Positions 28,400-38,417 of a DNA stretch of 41,732 bases are shown one piece after another (position 1 is the first letter of the stretch; the number at the start of each line of letters is the position of its first letter). Made by a program: the position numbers and the translations under genes. Source of the stretch: Parachlamydiaceae bacterium (GTDB taxonomy: Bacteria > Chlamydiota > Chlamydiia > Chlamydiales > Parachlamydiaceae); assembly GCA_013813265.1 (NCBI GenBank), contig JACCRY010000045.1:1-41732 (forward strand), given 5' to 3'. The notes under the pieces were generated by a model. That model saw nothing but the letters and a program-made list of their open reading frames with translations, was not told the DNA's origin and made no database searches.

Positions 28400-31300
28400 A
28401 TGTTTGAAGGTCAGCAACAAGAGCAGCAATTTGATAAACTAACGATTCAAATTGCCTCTGAGGATGTAATTCGCAACAAGTGGTCCCGCGGGGAGATCAA
28501 GAAAGCTGAAACTATTAATTATCGCACATTCAAACCTGAAAAAGGTGGGCTGTTTTGCGAGAAAATTTTTGGTCCGACGCGCGATTGGGAATGTGCTTGT
28601 GGAAAGTACAAGAAAATCAAGCACAAGGGAATTATTTGCGATCGCTGCGGAGTAGAGGTCACTCTCTCCAAAGTTCGTCGTGAACGTATGGCCCATATTG
28701 ATCTTGCTGTTCCGGCTGTTCATATTTGGTTCTTCAAGACGATGCCTTCACGCATTGGAAATATTTTGGGAATCTCTTCGACAGATCTAGAACGCGTTAT
28801 CTATTATGAAGAATATATTGTGATTAAACCGGGACATTCGGATTTAGAGCTTAAGCAACTTCTTAATGATGTTGAATATAGGGAAGCTCAGGAGAAATGG
28901 GGTCGTGATGCTTTCGTCGCCAAAATGGGCGGTGAAGCTGTTCAAGATCTACTTGCTCTTGAAGATTTACCGACGCTTCTCATTGAACTTAAAGAGAAAT
29001 TGCGTAAGACAAAATCACAGCAAGCACGTATGAAGCTTGCAAAACGCTTGAAAATTGTTGAGAGCTTTGTAACGTCAAGTAACAAACCTCAATCCATGGT
29101 GATGCATTCTGTACCGGTTCTACCGCCAGATTTGCGTCCTTTAGTGCCTCTTGATGGCGGACGTTTTGCAACTTCAGATTTGAACGATCTTTATCGTCGT
29201 GTGATCAACCGTAATAACCGTTTGAAAGCAATTCTTAAGCTGAAGACTCCAGAAGTGATTATTCGCAACGAAAAGCGTATGCTTCAAGAGTCCTTAGATG
29301 CGCTTTTTGATAATGGTCGCCATGGTCATCCTGTTATGGGAGCTGGAAACCGCCCACTTAAGTCGCTATCTGAGATGCTTAAAGGTAAACAAGGTCGTTT
29401 CCGCCAAAACTTATTAGGTAAACGGGTTGATTACTCGGGCCGTTCAGTTATTATCGTGGGTCCGGAACTTAAGTTTAATCAGTGCGGTTTGCCGAAGTTG
29501 ATGGCGCTAGAGCTATTTGAGCCTTTTATTGTGAAACGCTTAAAAGATTTAGGTTACGTCTACACAATCCGATCAGCTAAAAAGATGATTCATCGTCATG
29601 CTCCGGAAGTCTGGGACGTACTAGAAGAGATCATTAAAGGGCATCCGGTTCTCCTAAACCGAGCACCTACTCTTCACCGTTTGGGTATCCAAGCTTTTGA
29701 ACCTGTGCTTATTGAAGGAAAAGCGATTCGTGTTCACCCGTTAGTTTGCGCAGCGTTCAACGCTGACTTTGACGGTGACCAAATGGCGGTCTATGTGCCT
29801 TTATCTGTTGAAGCTCAGCTAGAAGCTAAGTTGCTAATGATGGCACCGGATAATATCTTCTTGCCTTCCTCTGGAAAGCCGGTTGCTGTACCTTCTCAAG
29901 ACGTTACGCTTGGATTGTATTATTTGATGTGTGATCCTCTTTATTTCCCTGAAAAACATGGTCATAAAATAAGGGTCTTCCGCGATGCGGACGAAGTCCT
30001 TATGGCTTTGTACTCCAGCGGTAGCTATAATTGGTATGATACAAATCTAAGTGCTGAAGAGAGTAAGAATTTTTATTGCCGTGGGTTACATATCCATGAA
30101 CAGATCAAAGTGCGTATGGAGGCAGGGATCATTGAAACGACTCCTGGTCGCGTTCTGTTCAATACGATTGTGCCTAAGGAATTAGGATTCCAAAACTATA
30201 GCTTGCCAAAGAAAAAGATGAGCGAGCTGGTCCTTCTTTGCTATAAAAAGGCTGGGTTAGAGGCTACAGTTTGTTTCTTAGACAATCTTAAGTCCTTGGG
30301 ATTTGCTGAAGCGACACGAGCTTCGATTTCCATGGGTGTTTGCGATGTGCGCATCCCACCTAACAAGCAAAAGATTTTGAAAGAAGCACACGAAAACGTA
30401 GCACTGGTCAAAAAGCAATATGATGAAGGTATCATTACGGATGGTGAGCGTCAATCTAAGACAATTAGCATTTGGACTGAGGTTTCGGAAAATCTATCTG
30501 CGCAGTTATTCCAACTATTGAATCAAGTTGAAGATTCACGTATGAATCCTCTTTACTTAATGTTGGATTCGGGTGCTCGTGGTAACAAATCTCAGATTAA
30601 GCAGCTAGGAGCATTGCGTGGATTGATGGCTAGACCTTCTGGCGAGATCATCGAATCCCCGATTACTTCGAACTTCCGTGAAGGATTGACAGTACTTGAG
30701 TTCTCAATCTCGTCTCACGGAGCTCGTAAAGGACTTGCGGATACTGCGCTTAAAACTGCGGATTCGGGATATCTTACAAGACGCCTTGTTGACGTTGGCC
30801 AAGATGTTATCATTACTGAAGAAGATTGCGAAACTCTTAATGGAATTGAAGTCGCTGCAATTAAACAAGGTCAAGAAGAACTTCTTTCATTGAAAGATCG
30901 TCTTTTTGGTCGTACAGTTTGCGACGACATTTATTTGCCTGGAGATCAAACTCAACTGCTAGCAGCTTCAGCTGATACGCTGTCGATCCTACAGGCTGAA
31001 GCGATTGATGACTCCGGTATTGAAAGTGTAAAAATCCGTTCTGTACTAACTTGTGAAACTAGACGTGGTGTTTGCGCAAAATGTTATGGTATTAATTTGG
31101 CAAATGGGCGCCCTGTTGGAATGGGTGAAGCTGTTGGTATTATTGCTGCTCAGTCTATTGGTGAACCTGGAACTCAGTTAACGATGCGTACGTTCCACTT
31201 GGGTGGTATTGCTTCGGGTAACGTGACTCCAGAAATCATGGCGGGTCAGGACGGTATTCTTATTTACTTGGATATTCGTGTTGTTCAAAATGATGAAGGC

Positions 31301-32632
31301 CATTGGATTGCTCTTAATAAAAATGGAACGTTAAACATCGTTCGAGATGAAGGTCGTTCACTTGAAGAGTATCGTCGATTGCTCAGCACGCGTACGATTG
31401 AGCCGCTGCAAGCTTTTAACGTTGAACTTGGCACAAAGATTTTGCTTCCTCATGGTTCTAAAATTAAAGTAGGAACCAAAGTCGGAGAGTGGGAACAACA
31501 TAACATTCCAATCATTTGCGATAGACCTGGATACGCTAAGTATGAAGATCTTGTTGAAGGAATTTCTACAGAACGAGATCTTAATAAACATACTGGACAA
31601 ACTGAGTTTGTTGTTAAGCAACATCGTGGAGAACTTCATCCTCAGATTTTGATCTATGCTGATGAAGCATGTTCAGAGCTAATTGGAACCTATCCATTGC
31701 CTGCAAGTGCGATCATTTCTGTAGAGGAAGGTCAGTACGCTTCTGCCGGTAAACTTCTTGCCAGATTACCTCGTGGTGCTGCAATGAAGACGAAGGATAT
31801 CACTGGGGGTCTTCCTCGGGTAGCAGAACTTTTTGAAGCTAGAAAGCCGCGGGATGCTGCAGAAATTGCGAAGATTGATGGAGAAGTAGAATTTGGTGGA
31901 TCTCAAAAAGGTAAACGTATTCTTTTTGTTCGCGATGATATTTCGGGTATGCAGGAAGAACATCTTATTTCCCACACGAAACACTTGGTGGTTCAGCGCG
32001 GAGATAAGGTTATTAAAGGTCAGCAGCTTACTGGTGGTGTCGTGATTCCACATGAGATTCTCGAAGTTTGCGGTGTTCGTGAATTGCAAAAGTATTTGGT
32101 GAACCAAGTGCAAGAAGTGTATCGGCTTCAAGGGGTAGACATTAACGATAAGCATATCGAGATCATTGTTAGACAGATGCTCAAGAAAGTGCGCATTGTC
32201 GATCCAGGTGATACAAGCTTGCTATATGGTGAAGAAGTCGATAAGAAGGAATTTGAAAAAGAGAACAATAAAGTGGTCAAAGAGGGTGGTAAACCTGCGC
32301 AAGCATTACCTGTTCTCTTGGGAATTACGAAGGCTTCTCTAAGTACAGAATCATTTATCTCGGCAGCTTCCTTCCAAGATACAACGCGTGTATTAACTGA
32401 TGCTGCTTGCTCTGGAAAAACGGATTACCTTTTAGGATTCAAAGAAAACGTCATTATGGGACATATTATTCCTGGCGGAACTGGATTTGGACATCATAAA
32501 CGGGTTAAGAAGTTTGTCGACCGCGAATTGGAAGAAGAGCTCGTCTTTGATTTTGATGATGAGGATCTTACATCGTCTTCGAGTGATGAAGTCGAAGATA
32601 AAGATTTGATGCCGTCAACTGTTAGTCCATAG
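28400..32632 (+). CDS. rpoC: DNA-directed RNA polymerase subunit beta'
   Basis: The beta' subunit carries the catalytic magnesium of RNA polymerase. It has 1,410 residues. The first zinc site is C65, C67, C80, C83 ([20 protein letters not shown]). The catalytic loop NADFDGDQM is at about residues 454-462. The second zinc site includes C885, C892 and C895 ([13 protein letters not shown]), followed by the trigger-loop region [20 protein letters not shown]. The C-terminal end after [20 protein letters not shown] is acidic and Ser-rich. It ends the operon; a strong terminator follows. Confidence 0.99.
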   Translation: MFEGQQQEQQFDKLTIQIASEDVIRNKWSRGEIKKAETINYRTFKPEKGGLFCEKIFGPTRDWECACGKYKKIKHKGIICDRCGVEVTLSKVRRERMAHIDLAVPAVHIWFFKTMPSRIGNILGISSTDLERVIYYEEYIVIKPGHSDLELKQLLNDVEYREAQEKWGRDAFVAKMGGEAVQDLLALEDLPTLLIELKEKLRKTKSQQARMKLAKRLKIVESFVTSSNKPQSMVMHSVPVLPPDLRPLVPLDGGRFATSDLNDLYRRVINRNNRLKAILKLKTPEVIIRNEKRMLQESLDALFDNGRHGHPVMGAGNRPLKSLSEMLKGKQGRFRQNLLGKRVDYSGRSVIIVGPELKFNQCGLPKLMALELFEPFIVKRLKDLGYVYTIRSAKKMIHRHAPEVWDVLEEIIKGHPVLLNRAPTLHRLGIQAFEPVLIEGKAIRVHPLVCAAFNADFDGDQMAVYVPLSVEAQLEAKLLMMAPDNIFLPSSGKPVAVPSQDVTLGLYYLMCDPLYFPEKHGHKIRVFRDADEVLMALYSSGSYNWYDTNLSAEESKNFYCRGLHIHEQIKVRMEAGIIETTPGRVLFNTIVPKELGFQNYSLPKKKMSELVLLCYKKAGLEATVCFLDNLKSLGFAEATRASISMGVCDVRIPPNKQKILKEAHENVALVKKQYDEGIITDGERQSKTISIWTEVSENLSAQLFQLLNQVEDSRMNPLYLMLDSGARGNKSQIKQLGALRGLMARPSGEIIESPITSNFREGLTVLEFSISSHGARKGLADTALKTADSGYLTRRLVDVGQDVIITEEDCETLNGIEVAAIKQGQEELLSLKDRLFGRTVCDDIYLPGDQTQLLAASADTLSILQAEAIDDSGIESVKIRSVLTCETRRGVCAKCYGINLANGRPVGMGEAVGIIAAQSIGEPGTQLTMRTFHLGGIASGNVTPEIMAGQDGILIYLDIRVVQNDEGHWIALNKNGTLNIVRDEGRSLEEYRRLLSTRTIEPLQAFNVELGTKILLPHGSKIKVGTKVGEWEQHNIPIICDRPGYAKYEDLVEGISTERDLNKHTGQTEFVVKQHRGELHPQILIYADEACSELIGTYPLPASAIISVEEGQYASAGKLLARLPRGAAMKTKDITGGLPRVAELFEARKPRDAAEIAKIDGEVEFGGSQKGKRILFVRDDISGMQEEHLISHTKHLVVQRGDKVIKGQQLTGGVVIPHEILEVCGVRELQKYLVNQVQEVYRLQGVDINDKHIEIIVRQMLKKVRIVDPGDTSLLYGEEVDKKEFEKENNKVVKEGGKPAQALPVLLGITKASLSTESFISAASFQDTTRVLTDAACSGKTDYLLGFKENVIMGHIIPGGTGFGHHKRVKKFVDRELEEELVFDFDDEDLTSSSSDEVEDKDLMPSTVSP

Positions 32633-32709
32633 AACGATTTTGTATTAAGTAGACTTTAATTGGCCTGCATATACAGAGATGAATTCTGGAAAATAGATCA
32701 ACAAGCAAG

Positions 32710-32746
32710 AGCAAGACTGAGTTTCAGTCTTGCTTGTTTTTGTTTT
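32710..32746 (+). terminator. Terminator after rpoC
   Basis: AGCAAGACTGA, loop GTT, TCAGTCTTGCT form an 11-bp stem followed by TGTTTTTGTTTTT, 78 bases after the rpoC stop. It ends the operon. Confidence 0.9.
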
Positions 32747-33017
32747 TAAGCCCAAAAATTAAATGCCCTACTTCAGAATTTATCTTAATTTCAGCTTACA
32801 AGTATCATTAAAAACATGGTGATACCATTGTCTGAGAACAAATTGACTAACATTGAAAATCCATTTTTTAAGCACAGAGCGCAAGCTGGCGATCTACGAA
32901 AAAATCTCTCAAAAGAAAGAGATTTCAAGCTTTAACTTCAACTGAGTTTCGTGAAATTTTTTTCAAAAGATTTTTTGTAATCAAAAGCCTTGTCAGTTGA
33001 GAAATACAGGATAAGAT

Positions 33018-33351
33018 GATCGCAAGCGGCATGATGATCAGGATGATTGTAAGCGTAAATTTTACCCATCTACTTTTTTTTGCGCTCTTAGGATCTTTTG
33101 CTGCTGCTTTGCGTTAGAAAAAATTAATCTAGTACACTGTTAAATTTACCACGAATAAAATTTCTCTAGCGTCGTTTAAATCTCTAATACGAACTATGTA
33201 GTAAACTAAATTGTTTTTTTTAACGCAAAGCAGCAGCAAAAGGCGCAAAGGGCGCAAAGATCACTGGAACTTGGATGGGTATAATGCATACGGTTTACGT
33301 AGCTGGAATTAGAGTTTATTAATATCATGCATATCTTGCCGCTTTGCGATC
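33018..33351. repeat. MITE-like palindromic element
   Basis: The inner arms, 33095-33116 and 33221-33242, are perfect 22-bp inverted copies (TAACGCAAAGCAGCAGCAAA on the right). They extend inward through A7/T7 runs. Outward, similarity continues in pieces: TTTGCGC, then ACCCATC (about 33064 and 33275), then GATCGCAAGCGGCA at 33018 against TGCCGCTTTGCGATC ending at 33351. The whole is an imperfect 334-bp palindrome with a 97-bp centre. It encodes no protein I can see. Such structure suggests a miniature inverted-repeat element or a decayed insertion sequence. Confidence 0.7.
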
Positions 33352-33563
33352 CTATATAGCTGTTTTCTTGTATTTATTAGGATATTTTTACATAGTCACC
33401 GTGATTCTTGATGAATCTTGTTACATCCTGCCCCATCTCTTTTTTATTTTGTCGTTACGAATCTGAAATGCTGTGACAAAAGCAATACAACATTGTTACT
33501 TTGGCATACTCTTAAGGCGTTATTTTCTCTTGAATATTTAGAAAGTTCCTGCTGCTTATTATC

Positions 33564-33592
33564 TTGATATAATATTTTCTCTTTGCTATACT
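33564..33592 (+). promoter_or_regulatory. Sigma-70-type promoter for the 754-aa gene
   Basis: TTGATA, 17 bases, TATACT, 31 bases before the ATG at 33624. Spacing is ideal and both boxes match four or five of six bases. It also makes the gene independent of rpoBC. Confidence 0.75.
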
Positions 33593-33623
33593 AGCCGTTA
33601 ACAACAATAAACAAGGTGAGCAT

Positions 33624-35888
33624 ATGGAAGTTAATACAATAAGCCCTTATAGATCTATTTACATTCAGCAGTCTTTGATACATCAAGAAAATGAACAAAC
33701 CAGTTTCCAAGAGCCCAGCATTTGGCAAAAATATTTTGTTAATAGTGCTGAATTTGTATTTGATATATTTGGAGAATCCTACTCCATTACTCCAGAACAA
33801 CTAAAAAAATTTGAATCTACAAGGGAATTCTCGTACGTAAACAATTTAGACAGTGAACACTGCGGTTGGAAACTTTGGCGCGCAATTTCATTGGTTGCCG
33901 TTGTAATTATTTTTCCTTTAGGTCTAACTCTCCTTGGTATTAAAGCCGCTTACCATTGCGCACACACTTTTGCAATAGAGCCAAAAGTTACTCAACTCGA
34001 AGAAAATTTTCAAAAAAGCCAAGATTCAGATGAAGAAGTATTGCCCCCAGATACTTCTAAAGAAAATATTCCATCAATAATTTTGAGCGAACAATTTTGT
34101 TCTAAACTTGTATTTTCTACGAAAAGTCTATTAATTGATGTTGCTTTATCAAAGAAAGTCTCTGTAGAGACGATAAAGGAAGAATTAGGGAAGCTCACCT
34201 CTAAGCAAGCCGCTGATCTCAATTGGGGTATATTTAATTCTTCTGAAGAAAAGGTTCTTCTCGATCTCTTTTTCGACCATGCAAATGATGAACAATTAAG
34301 AACTTTTGTAGAGCGTCTTACTTCGAGAAAAGTGGGTTGTCTGACATTTTCATTCCTCAGCTCCCTTATTGAGTCAATGACTGAGAAAAAGGCTCAGCGA
34401 TTAATATCTCTTAACAGGCCAGAGATTGGAGTTCAACTTTTAAGATCTTATTCTGAAGTCCTTGCTTTGATTCCGACTGAATCATCCAAGCTTTTGATTT
34501 CCGCACTTTATAAACAATCTCCCCATTCAACCATTTGGGATGAAATTTCACTTACAAAAGTTCCTAATCTAAAATATATCAATCCATTTTTATTCCAGCT
34601 TAAAATGTCTGCGGCATTCTGTGAAGAAAATGATTTAAAGGCAACACATAAAGAACTTGCTGAATTTTTCTTAAAAACTTTGGAAAACATGTCAGTTGAA
34701 GACTTTGCAAAACTTCTGTCTTGTTTTGATAATTTATCTGATTTTCAGATTCAATTGGCGACTGAAGTCCTTATTTCTACACTGAAAAACGAAAATCTTA
34801 CGACCGTGGTTTCCAAATTAATAAAATACAGTAAGGATGAAGTTTTCATTCCAATCCTTACAACGGTCATTAAGCATTGCAGCGGAAATAATGAATATAT
34901 AGGCGTCATGAATGAAATAAGATCACAAGTCAATACTGCAAAACGTATAGTGAGCTATAACGCTGCGCCCTCTGGATCATCATGGCTTCCTAATTTAAAA
35001 GATCTTCTTTCATGTTCGTCTGTATATTCTGAAAACACGCTCAAGAGTTGTTTGGATCTTTGTGGGCTTCCTGGAATTACGTTAGAGCTCGAAAATGATA
35101 TGGAATTTAGAAATCGAGTCATGACGAATTTTGGCTTTTTCAACGAAAGTCCGCTAAATAATTCCTATTTTTTAGATGAGCAAGAACTGAAAAATTCCTT
35201 AATCACATTTTTCTATAAATATATTTCAGATGAAGATTTCACTGCACTTTTAGAAGAAAATAAATTCAACTTTTCTTTATTTAAAAATATGACCCAAGAG
35301 CAAGGCCAACGTTTCCTAAAATGTTTTAACTCTAAAAACTCTATGACTTTCATGAAGGTAATAGAAATCTTAAATAAGTTGACCTGGCCAAAATATACTC
35401 ACGATGGAAAAGTAATTTTACCGCTTGTTGATGAGAATAATCCCACCTTTTTCGTCTTAAAAAATATTGAAAAGACCATGATGGACGATCTCTATGATCA
35501 TGACTCTGACGAATTATTGGCTTTAATCATCAAATATGATAAATTCAATTCTATTCTCCTCAATGACTTAACGGAGCAAAGATTACAGAAGCTGATTCAA
35601 GTCCTAAACTCTGTTAAGCCAACTGAAAGGGCTTGGGATTGCATGATAGATGCGGTACTTTTTCAATTAGCACTGCGTGAGAATTTGAGTGGTAAGGAAA
35701 TGACTACGTATAAAATCTTCGTGAAATCTTTATATGAATGCGCTTCTGATTTTGAAATTTGGGAAGAGATTAAAAATCACAAACACGAAAAGACTGAAGT
35801 TCAAAATGCTATAAATTTAATCGTTGAATTTATTAAATCCCCCGTCGAGGATTCAGATGCATGTGTTGAGGAAGTCCTTCCAAAATAA
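33624..35888 (+). CDS. Large hypothetical membrane-associated helical protein
   Basis: This intact 754-residue protein has a clear promoter, a ribosome binding site AAGGTGAG and a terminator, so it is very likely expressed. I do not recognise the family. One strong hydrophobic segment, LWRAISLVAVVIIFPLGLTL to about residue 110, lies after an 85-residue N-terminal region with no signal peptide. A single long hydrophobic stretch near the N-terminus is also seen in chlamydial inclusion-membrane proteins, but it is not clearly bilobed, so that reading is weak. The remaining 640 residues are helical repeats with recurring L-T-x-x-x-x-x-x-L and xxLLxxL patterns (for example FVERLTSRKVGCLTFSFLSS), suggesting an alpha-solenoid. 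It stands alone between rpoBC and the Rsm22-dprA-topA operon. Confidence 0.85.
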   Translation: MEVNTISPYRSIYIQQSLIHQENEQTSFQEPSIWQKYFVNSAEFVFDIFGESYSITPEQLKKFESTREFSYVNNLDSEHCGWKLWRAISLVAVVIIFPLGLTLLGIKAAYHCAHTFAIEPKVTQLEENFQKSQDSDEEVLPPDTSKENIPSIILSEQFCSKLVFSTKSLLIDVALSKKVSVETIKEELGKLTSKQAADLNWGIFNSSEEKVLLDLFFDHANDEQLRTFVERLTSRKVGCLTFSFLSSLIESMTEKKAQRLISLNRPEIGVQLLRSYSEVLALIPTESSKLLISALYKQSPHSTIWDEISLTKVPNLKYINPFLFQLKMSAAFCEENDLKATHKELAEFFLKTLENMSVEDFAKLLSCFDNLSDFQIQLATEVLISTLKNENLTTVVSKLIKYSKDEVFIPILTTVIKHCSGNNEYIGVMNEIRSQVNTAKRIVSYNAAPSGSSWLPNLKDLLSCSSVYSENTLKSCLDLCGLPGITLELENDMEFRNRVMTNFGFFNESPLNNSYFLDEQELKNSLITFFYKYISDEDFTALLEENKFNFSLFKNMTQEQGQRFLKCFNSKNSMTFMKVIEILNKLTWPKYTHDGKVILPLVDENNPTFFVLKNIEKTMMDDLYDHDSDELLALIIKYDKFNSILLNDLTEQRLQKLIQVLNSVKPTERAWDCMIDAVLFQLALRENLSGKEMTTYKIFVKSLYECASDFEIWEEIKNHKHEKTEVQNAINLIVEFIKSPVEDSDACVEEVLPK

Positions 35889-35963
35889 CTTAGAAGGGAT
35901 TTGGCATTGTAGCAAGTACTACAACGTACTGTGTATTTAGAAATGATTTACTTTAAAAAGAAG

Positions 35964-35992
35964 CCTCGAAAGTAGAGTGACTTTCGAGGTTT
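35964..35992 (+). terminator. Terminator after the 754-aa gene
   Basis: CCTCGAAAGT, loop AGAGTG, ACTTTCGAGG form a 10-bp perfect stem followed by TTTC, 75 bases after the stop. Confidence 0.75.
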
Positions 35993-36018
35993 CAAGATTA
36001 AAAGTTAAAAAAGTCATG

Positions 36019-36048
36019 TTGACTAAGAAGGGAGTATACTGATATACT
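36019..36048 (+). promoter_or_regulatory. Possible promoter for the Rsm22-dprA-topA operon
   Basis: TTGACT, 18 bases, TATACT, 220 bases before the first gene. The boxes are good; the long leader is unusual, and the bases between show only AT-rich sequence without an obvious gene. Confidence 0.5.
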
Positions 36049-36267
36049 AATTTTTTAATAAAAACCGTTCAAGGTTTAATCTGAAGGGTGTCATTCATTC
36101 ATTCTCATATTTTTTTCGCAAGACGGTAAACCTATTTCCGAAGTGTTTTTCGCTTCTTTGAATCCAAATTTTTTCTCATCTTGCTGAAAAAATAGTCACT
36201 CTATTACGTTTTTAAAATTTAATTTTGTGTTTCCATTTCGTTTTTACCTGTTGAGGAGTTAGTCAGT

Positions 36268-37248
36268 ATGTCCCTTCCAGAAAATTTACAGGAAGCCATC
36301 GCCAAAGAAGCTGAAAAGTTCAACCTTGGGCAAATTTCTTTGGCTCGGGAAGAGCTCTCTGACCGATATCAAAAAACTGACCGACCAAAAGGTCCACTAA
36401 TCCTTACAGATGCAGAGCGCTGCGCATATTTAGTCGCACGTTTACCTGCAACGTATGCTGTTATCCGTCGTGTTTTAAATGAAATCCACTTATCTCCTTC
36501 TGAAACAATTGAGTCGCTGCTCGATTTAGGTGCCGGACCCGGAAGTGCAATGTGGGCCGCTTGTGAATGTTTCTCTTCTCTTGATCAAATTACTTTAGTT
36601 GAAAATGATGCATCATTAATGACGCTTGGGAAACGGCTTGCTTTGAGCAGCGATGTTCCCGCCATTCAGTCTGCCAATTGGCTTCTTAGAGGTATGGAGT
36701 CTCTAAATGGGGTTTCTACACATGATCTAGTTATTCTTTCTTATTCGATTGGAGAGATCCCTCAACGCGCAATTGAACCATTAATCGAAGCGTGCTGGAA
36801 TCTGACAAAACGTTATCTCGTCATAATTGAACCTGGAACTCCCGTCGGATTTGAACGCATTCGAGCAATCCGAAGGCAGCTGATTACTCTTAAAGGAGAG
36901 ATGATTGCTCCTTGCCCACATGCAAATATTTGTCCGATGAAAGAAGGGGATTGGTGTCATTTTTCAGAACGAATAGAGCGTTCTTCTCTTCATCGAAAAA
37001 TTAAAAATGGGGCTTTAGGATATGAAGATGAAAAATATTCGTATGTAATCTTTTCAAAGACCTCCTCTTCCTTACCTGAAGCTCGTGTGCTCCGTCATCC
37101 ACAAAAACGGTCGGGCCATGTTATCCTTTCACTATGTGGTAAAGAAGGGCTTCGTCAGCAAACAGTTTCTAAGAGAACTCCGGAAGACTATAAAGCAGCT
37201 CGTAAATTAGAATGGAGTGAGCGCTGGAATGGATGCGAACAAACATGA
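36268..37248 (+). CDS. Rsm22-family ribosomal small-subunit methyltransferase-like protein
   Basis: This 326-residue protein belongs to the Rsm22/METTL17 family, which associates with the small ribosomal subunit and helps its assembly. The S-adenosylmethionine site is LLDLGAGPGSAMWAACECF (about 84-102), with VIIEPGTPVGFERIRAIRRQ (185-204) after it. The cysteines C216, C222 and C230 (CPHANICPMKEGDWCHF) and C290 have a spacing like the four cysteines that bind an iron-sulfur cluster in the mitochondrial family member; cluster binding here is inference. The ATG has GAGGAG about 10 bases upstream. Its TGA overlaps the dprA start by ATGA, so it is coupled to dprA. Confidence 0.88.
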   Translation: MSLPENLQEAIAKEAEKFNLGQISLAREELSDRYQKTDRPKGPLILTDAERCAYLVARLPATYAVIRRVLNEIHLSPSETIESLLDLGAGPGSAMWAACECFSSLDQITLVENDASLMTLGKRLALSSDVPAIQSANWLLRGMESLNGVSTHDLVILSYSIGEIPQRAIEPLIEACWNLTKRYLVIIEPGTPVGFERIRAIRRQLITLKGEMIAPCPHANICPMKEGDWCHFSERIERSSLHRKIKNGALGYEDEKYSYVIFSKTSSSLPEARVLRHPQKRSGHVILSLCGKEGLRQQTVSKRTPEDYKAARKLEWSERWNGCEQT

Positions 37249-38417
37249 TAAACGAACCGATTATTCATCCAATTAAGGGCAGAATTTTAATAGAAGAACT
37301 TGATGAAAGCGAAGCTTTATTAATTTTGACTTCGGTAGGCAACTTGGGTGCTGTCAAGGTTCGTTTTCTCATTCATCATTTTGGCTCAGCATTGCAAGCA
37401 TTATTAGCGACTCCAGAAGAAATTTCTAAGTTTGCAGGATTCGGAAGTAAAATTTTAACTTCCTGGGCTCGATGGCCCATAGATGAATCTTGGAAACGTA
37501 ATCTTTTGCTTGTTGCTAAGTGTGGAGTTACTCTTTTACCGTATACATCTCAGCATTATCCTAAGCGCTTATTAGAGATTGCAGATGCTCCGGTGCTTCT
37601 CTATGTTAAAGGGACATTAATTCCAGCTGATCAGCGCTCAATTGCCATTATTGGAACGCGTCAAGCAAGCATCTATGGCCTAGAGATGGCCAAAAAATTT
37701 GCTTCCGAATTGACAGCATTTGGTTTTACAATTGTGAGTGGGCTTGCAAGGGGAGTCGACACCGCGGCGCATCAAGGGGCTTTGGAAAGAGGAAGAACCT
37801 TGGCTGTTATTGGATCAGGGCTTGCCGACATTTACCCGGGAGAAAATCGAGCCCTGGCAGAAAGATTAAGTGGTCAAGGGGCATTAATCAGTGAATTTCC
37901 AATGGAGACTCCTCCCGATAGGCAGAATTTCCCTCAACGAAATCGCATTGTATCGGGAATAACTTTAGGTACTCTTCTCATTGAAGCTCCTTTAAAAAGC
38001 GGAGCGATGATTACGATGGAGAAGGGGATTGAGCAAGGGAGAAGTCTTTTTGCTTTGCCTGGCCGCATAGACAATGATAATTTTCGCGGAAACCATCATT
38101 TGATCAAGAAGGGTAAGGCGTTATTGGTAGAAACCGGCGCAGAGATTGCCGCTTATCTTGATGGATTATTTGGTGACTTCCATCCATTACCTACAGCTGC
38201 AAAACCGGCCTCCTCAATCATACCTCTGGACAAAGAGGAAGAAAGAGTGTTAAGATGTTTTCCTAGTCAGGAACTTTCCGTTGAGGAAATTTTTGCGTTT
38301 GCTAAGATATCTATATCAGCGCTAAATGTGCTTTTAATGAAGCTTGTATTAAAGGGCTACCTTAAGGAATTTCCTGGGAAGGTCTATAAGAAAATAGGGA
38401 TCGCTAATAATGGCTAA
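37245..38417 (+). CDS. dprA: DNA processing protein DprA (Smf)
   Basis: DprA protects incoming single-stranded DNA and loads RecA on it during natural transformation. From ATG 37245 it is 390 residues (an alternative ATG at 37233 adds four). An N-terminal SAM/helix-hairpin-helix region is followed by the Rossmann core: SIAIIGTRQASIYGLEMAKK, FTIVSGLARGVDTAAHQGAL, VIGSGLADIYPGENRALAER, FPQRNRIVSGITLGTLLIEA and SGAMITMEKGIEQGRSLFAL. The C-terminal 60 residues look like the winged-helix domain common in non-pneumococcal DprA. It overlaps topA by 8 bases. The dprA-topA pairing is common in bacteria. Confidence 0.97.
   Translation: MINEPIIHPIKGRILIEELDESEALLILTSVGNLGAVKVRFLIHHFGSALQALLATPEEISKFAGFGSKILTSWARWPIDESWKRNLLLVAKCGVTLLPYTSQHYPKRLLEIADAPVLLYVKGTLIPADQRSIAIIGTRQASIYGLEMAKKFASELTAFGFTIVSGLARGVDTAAHQGALERGRTLAVIGSGLADIYPGENRALAERLSGQGALISEFPMETPPDRQNFPQRNRIVSGITLGTLLIEAPLKSGAMITMEKGIEQGRSLFALPGRIDNDNFRGNHHLIKKGKALLVETGAEIAAYLDGLFGDFHPLPTAAKPASSIIPLDKEEERVLRCFPSQELSVEEIFAFAKISISALNVLLMKLVLKGYLKEFPGKVYKKIGIANNG

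Noticed and set aside
32816-32935. 39-aa frame (MVIPLSENKLTNIENPFFKH and so on) after rpoC
   Set aside because: No ribosome binding site or promoter and no recognisable similarity; could be a gene fragment but there is too little to support it.
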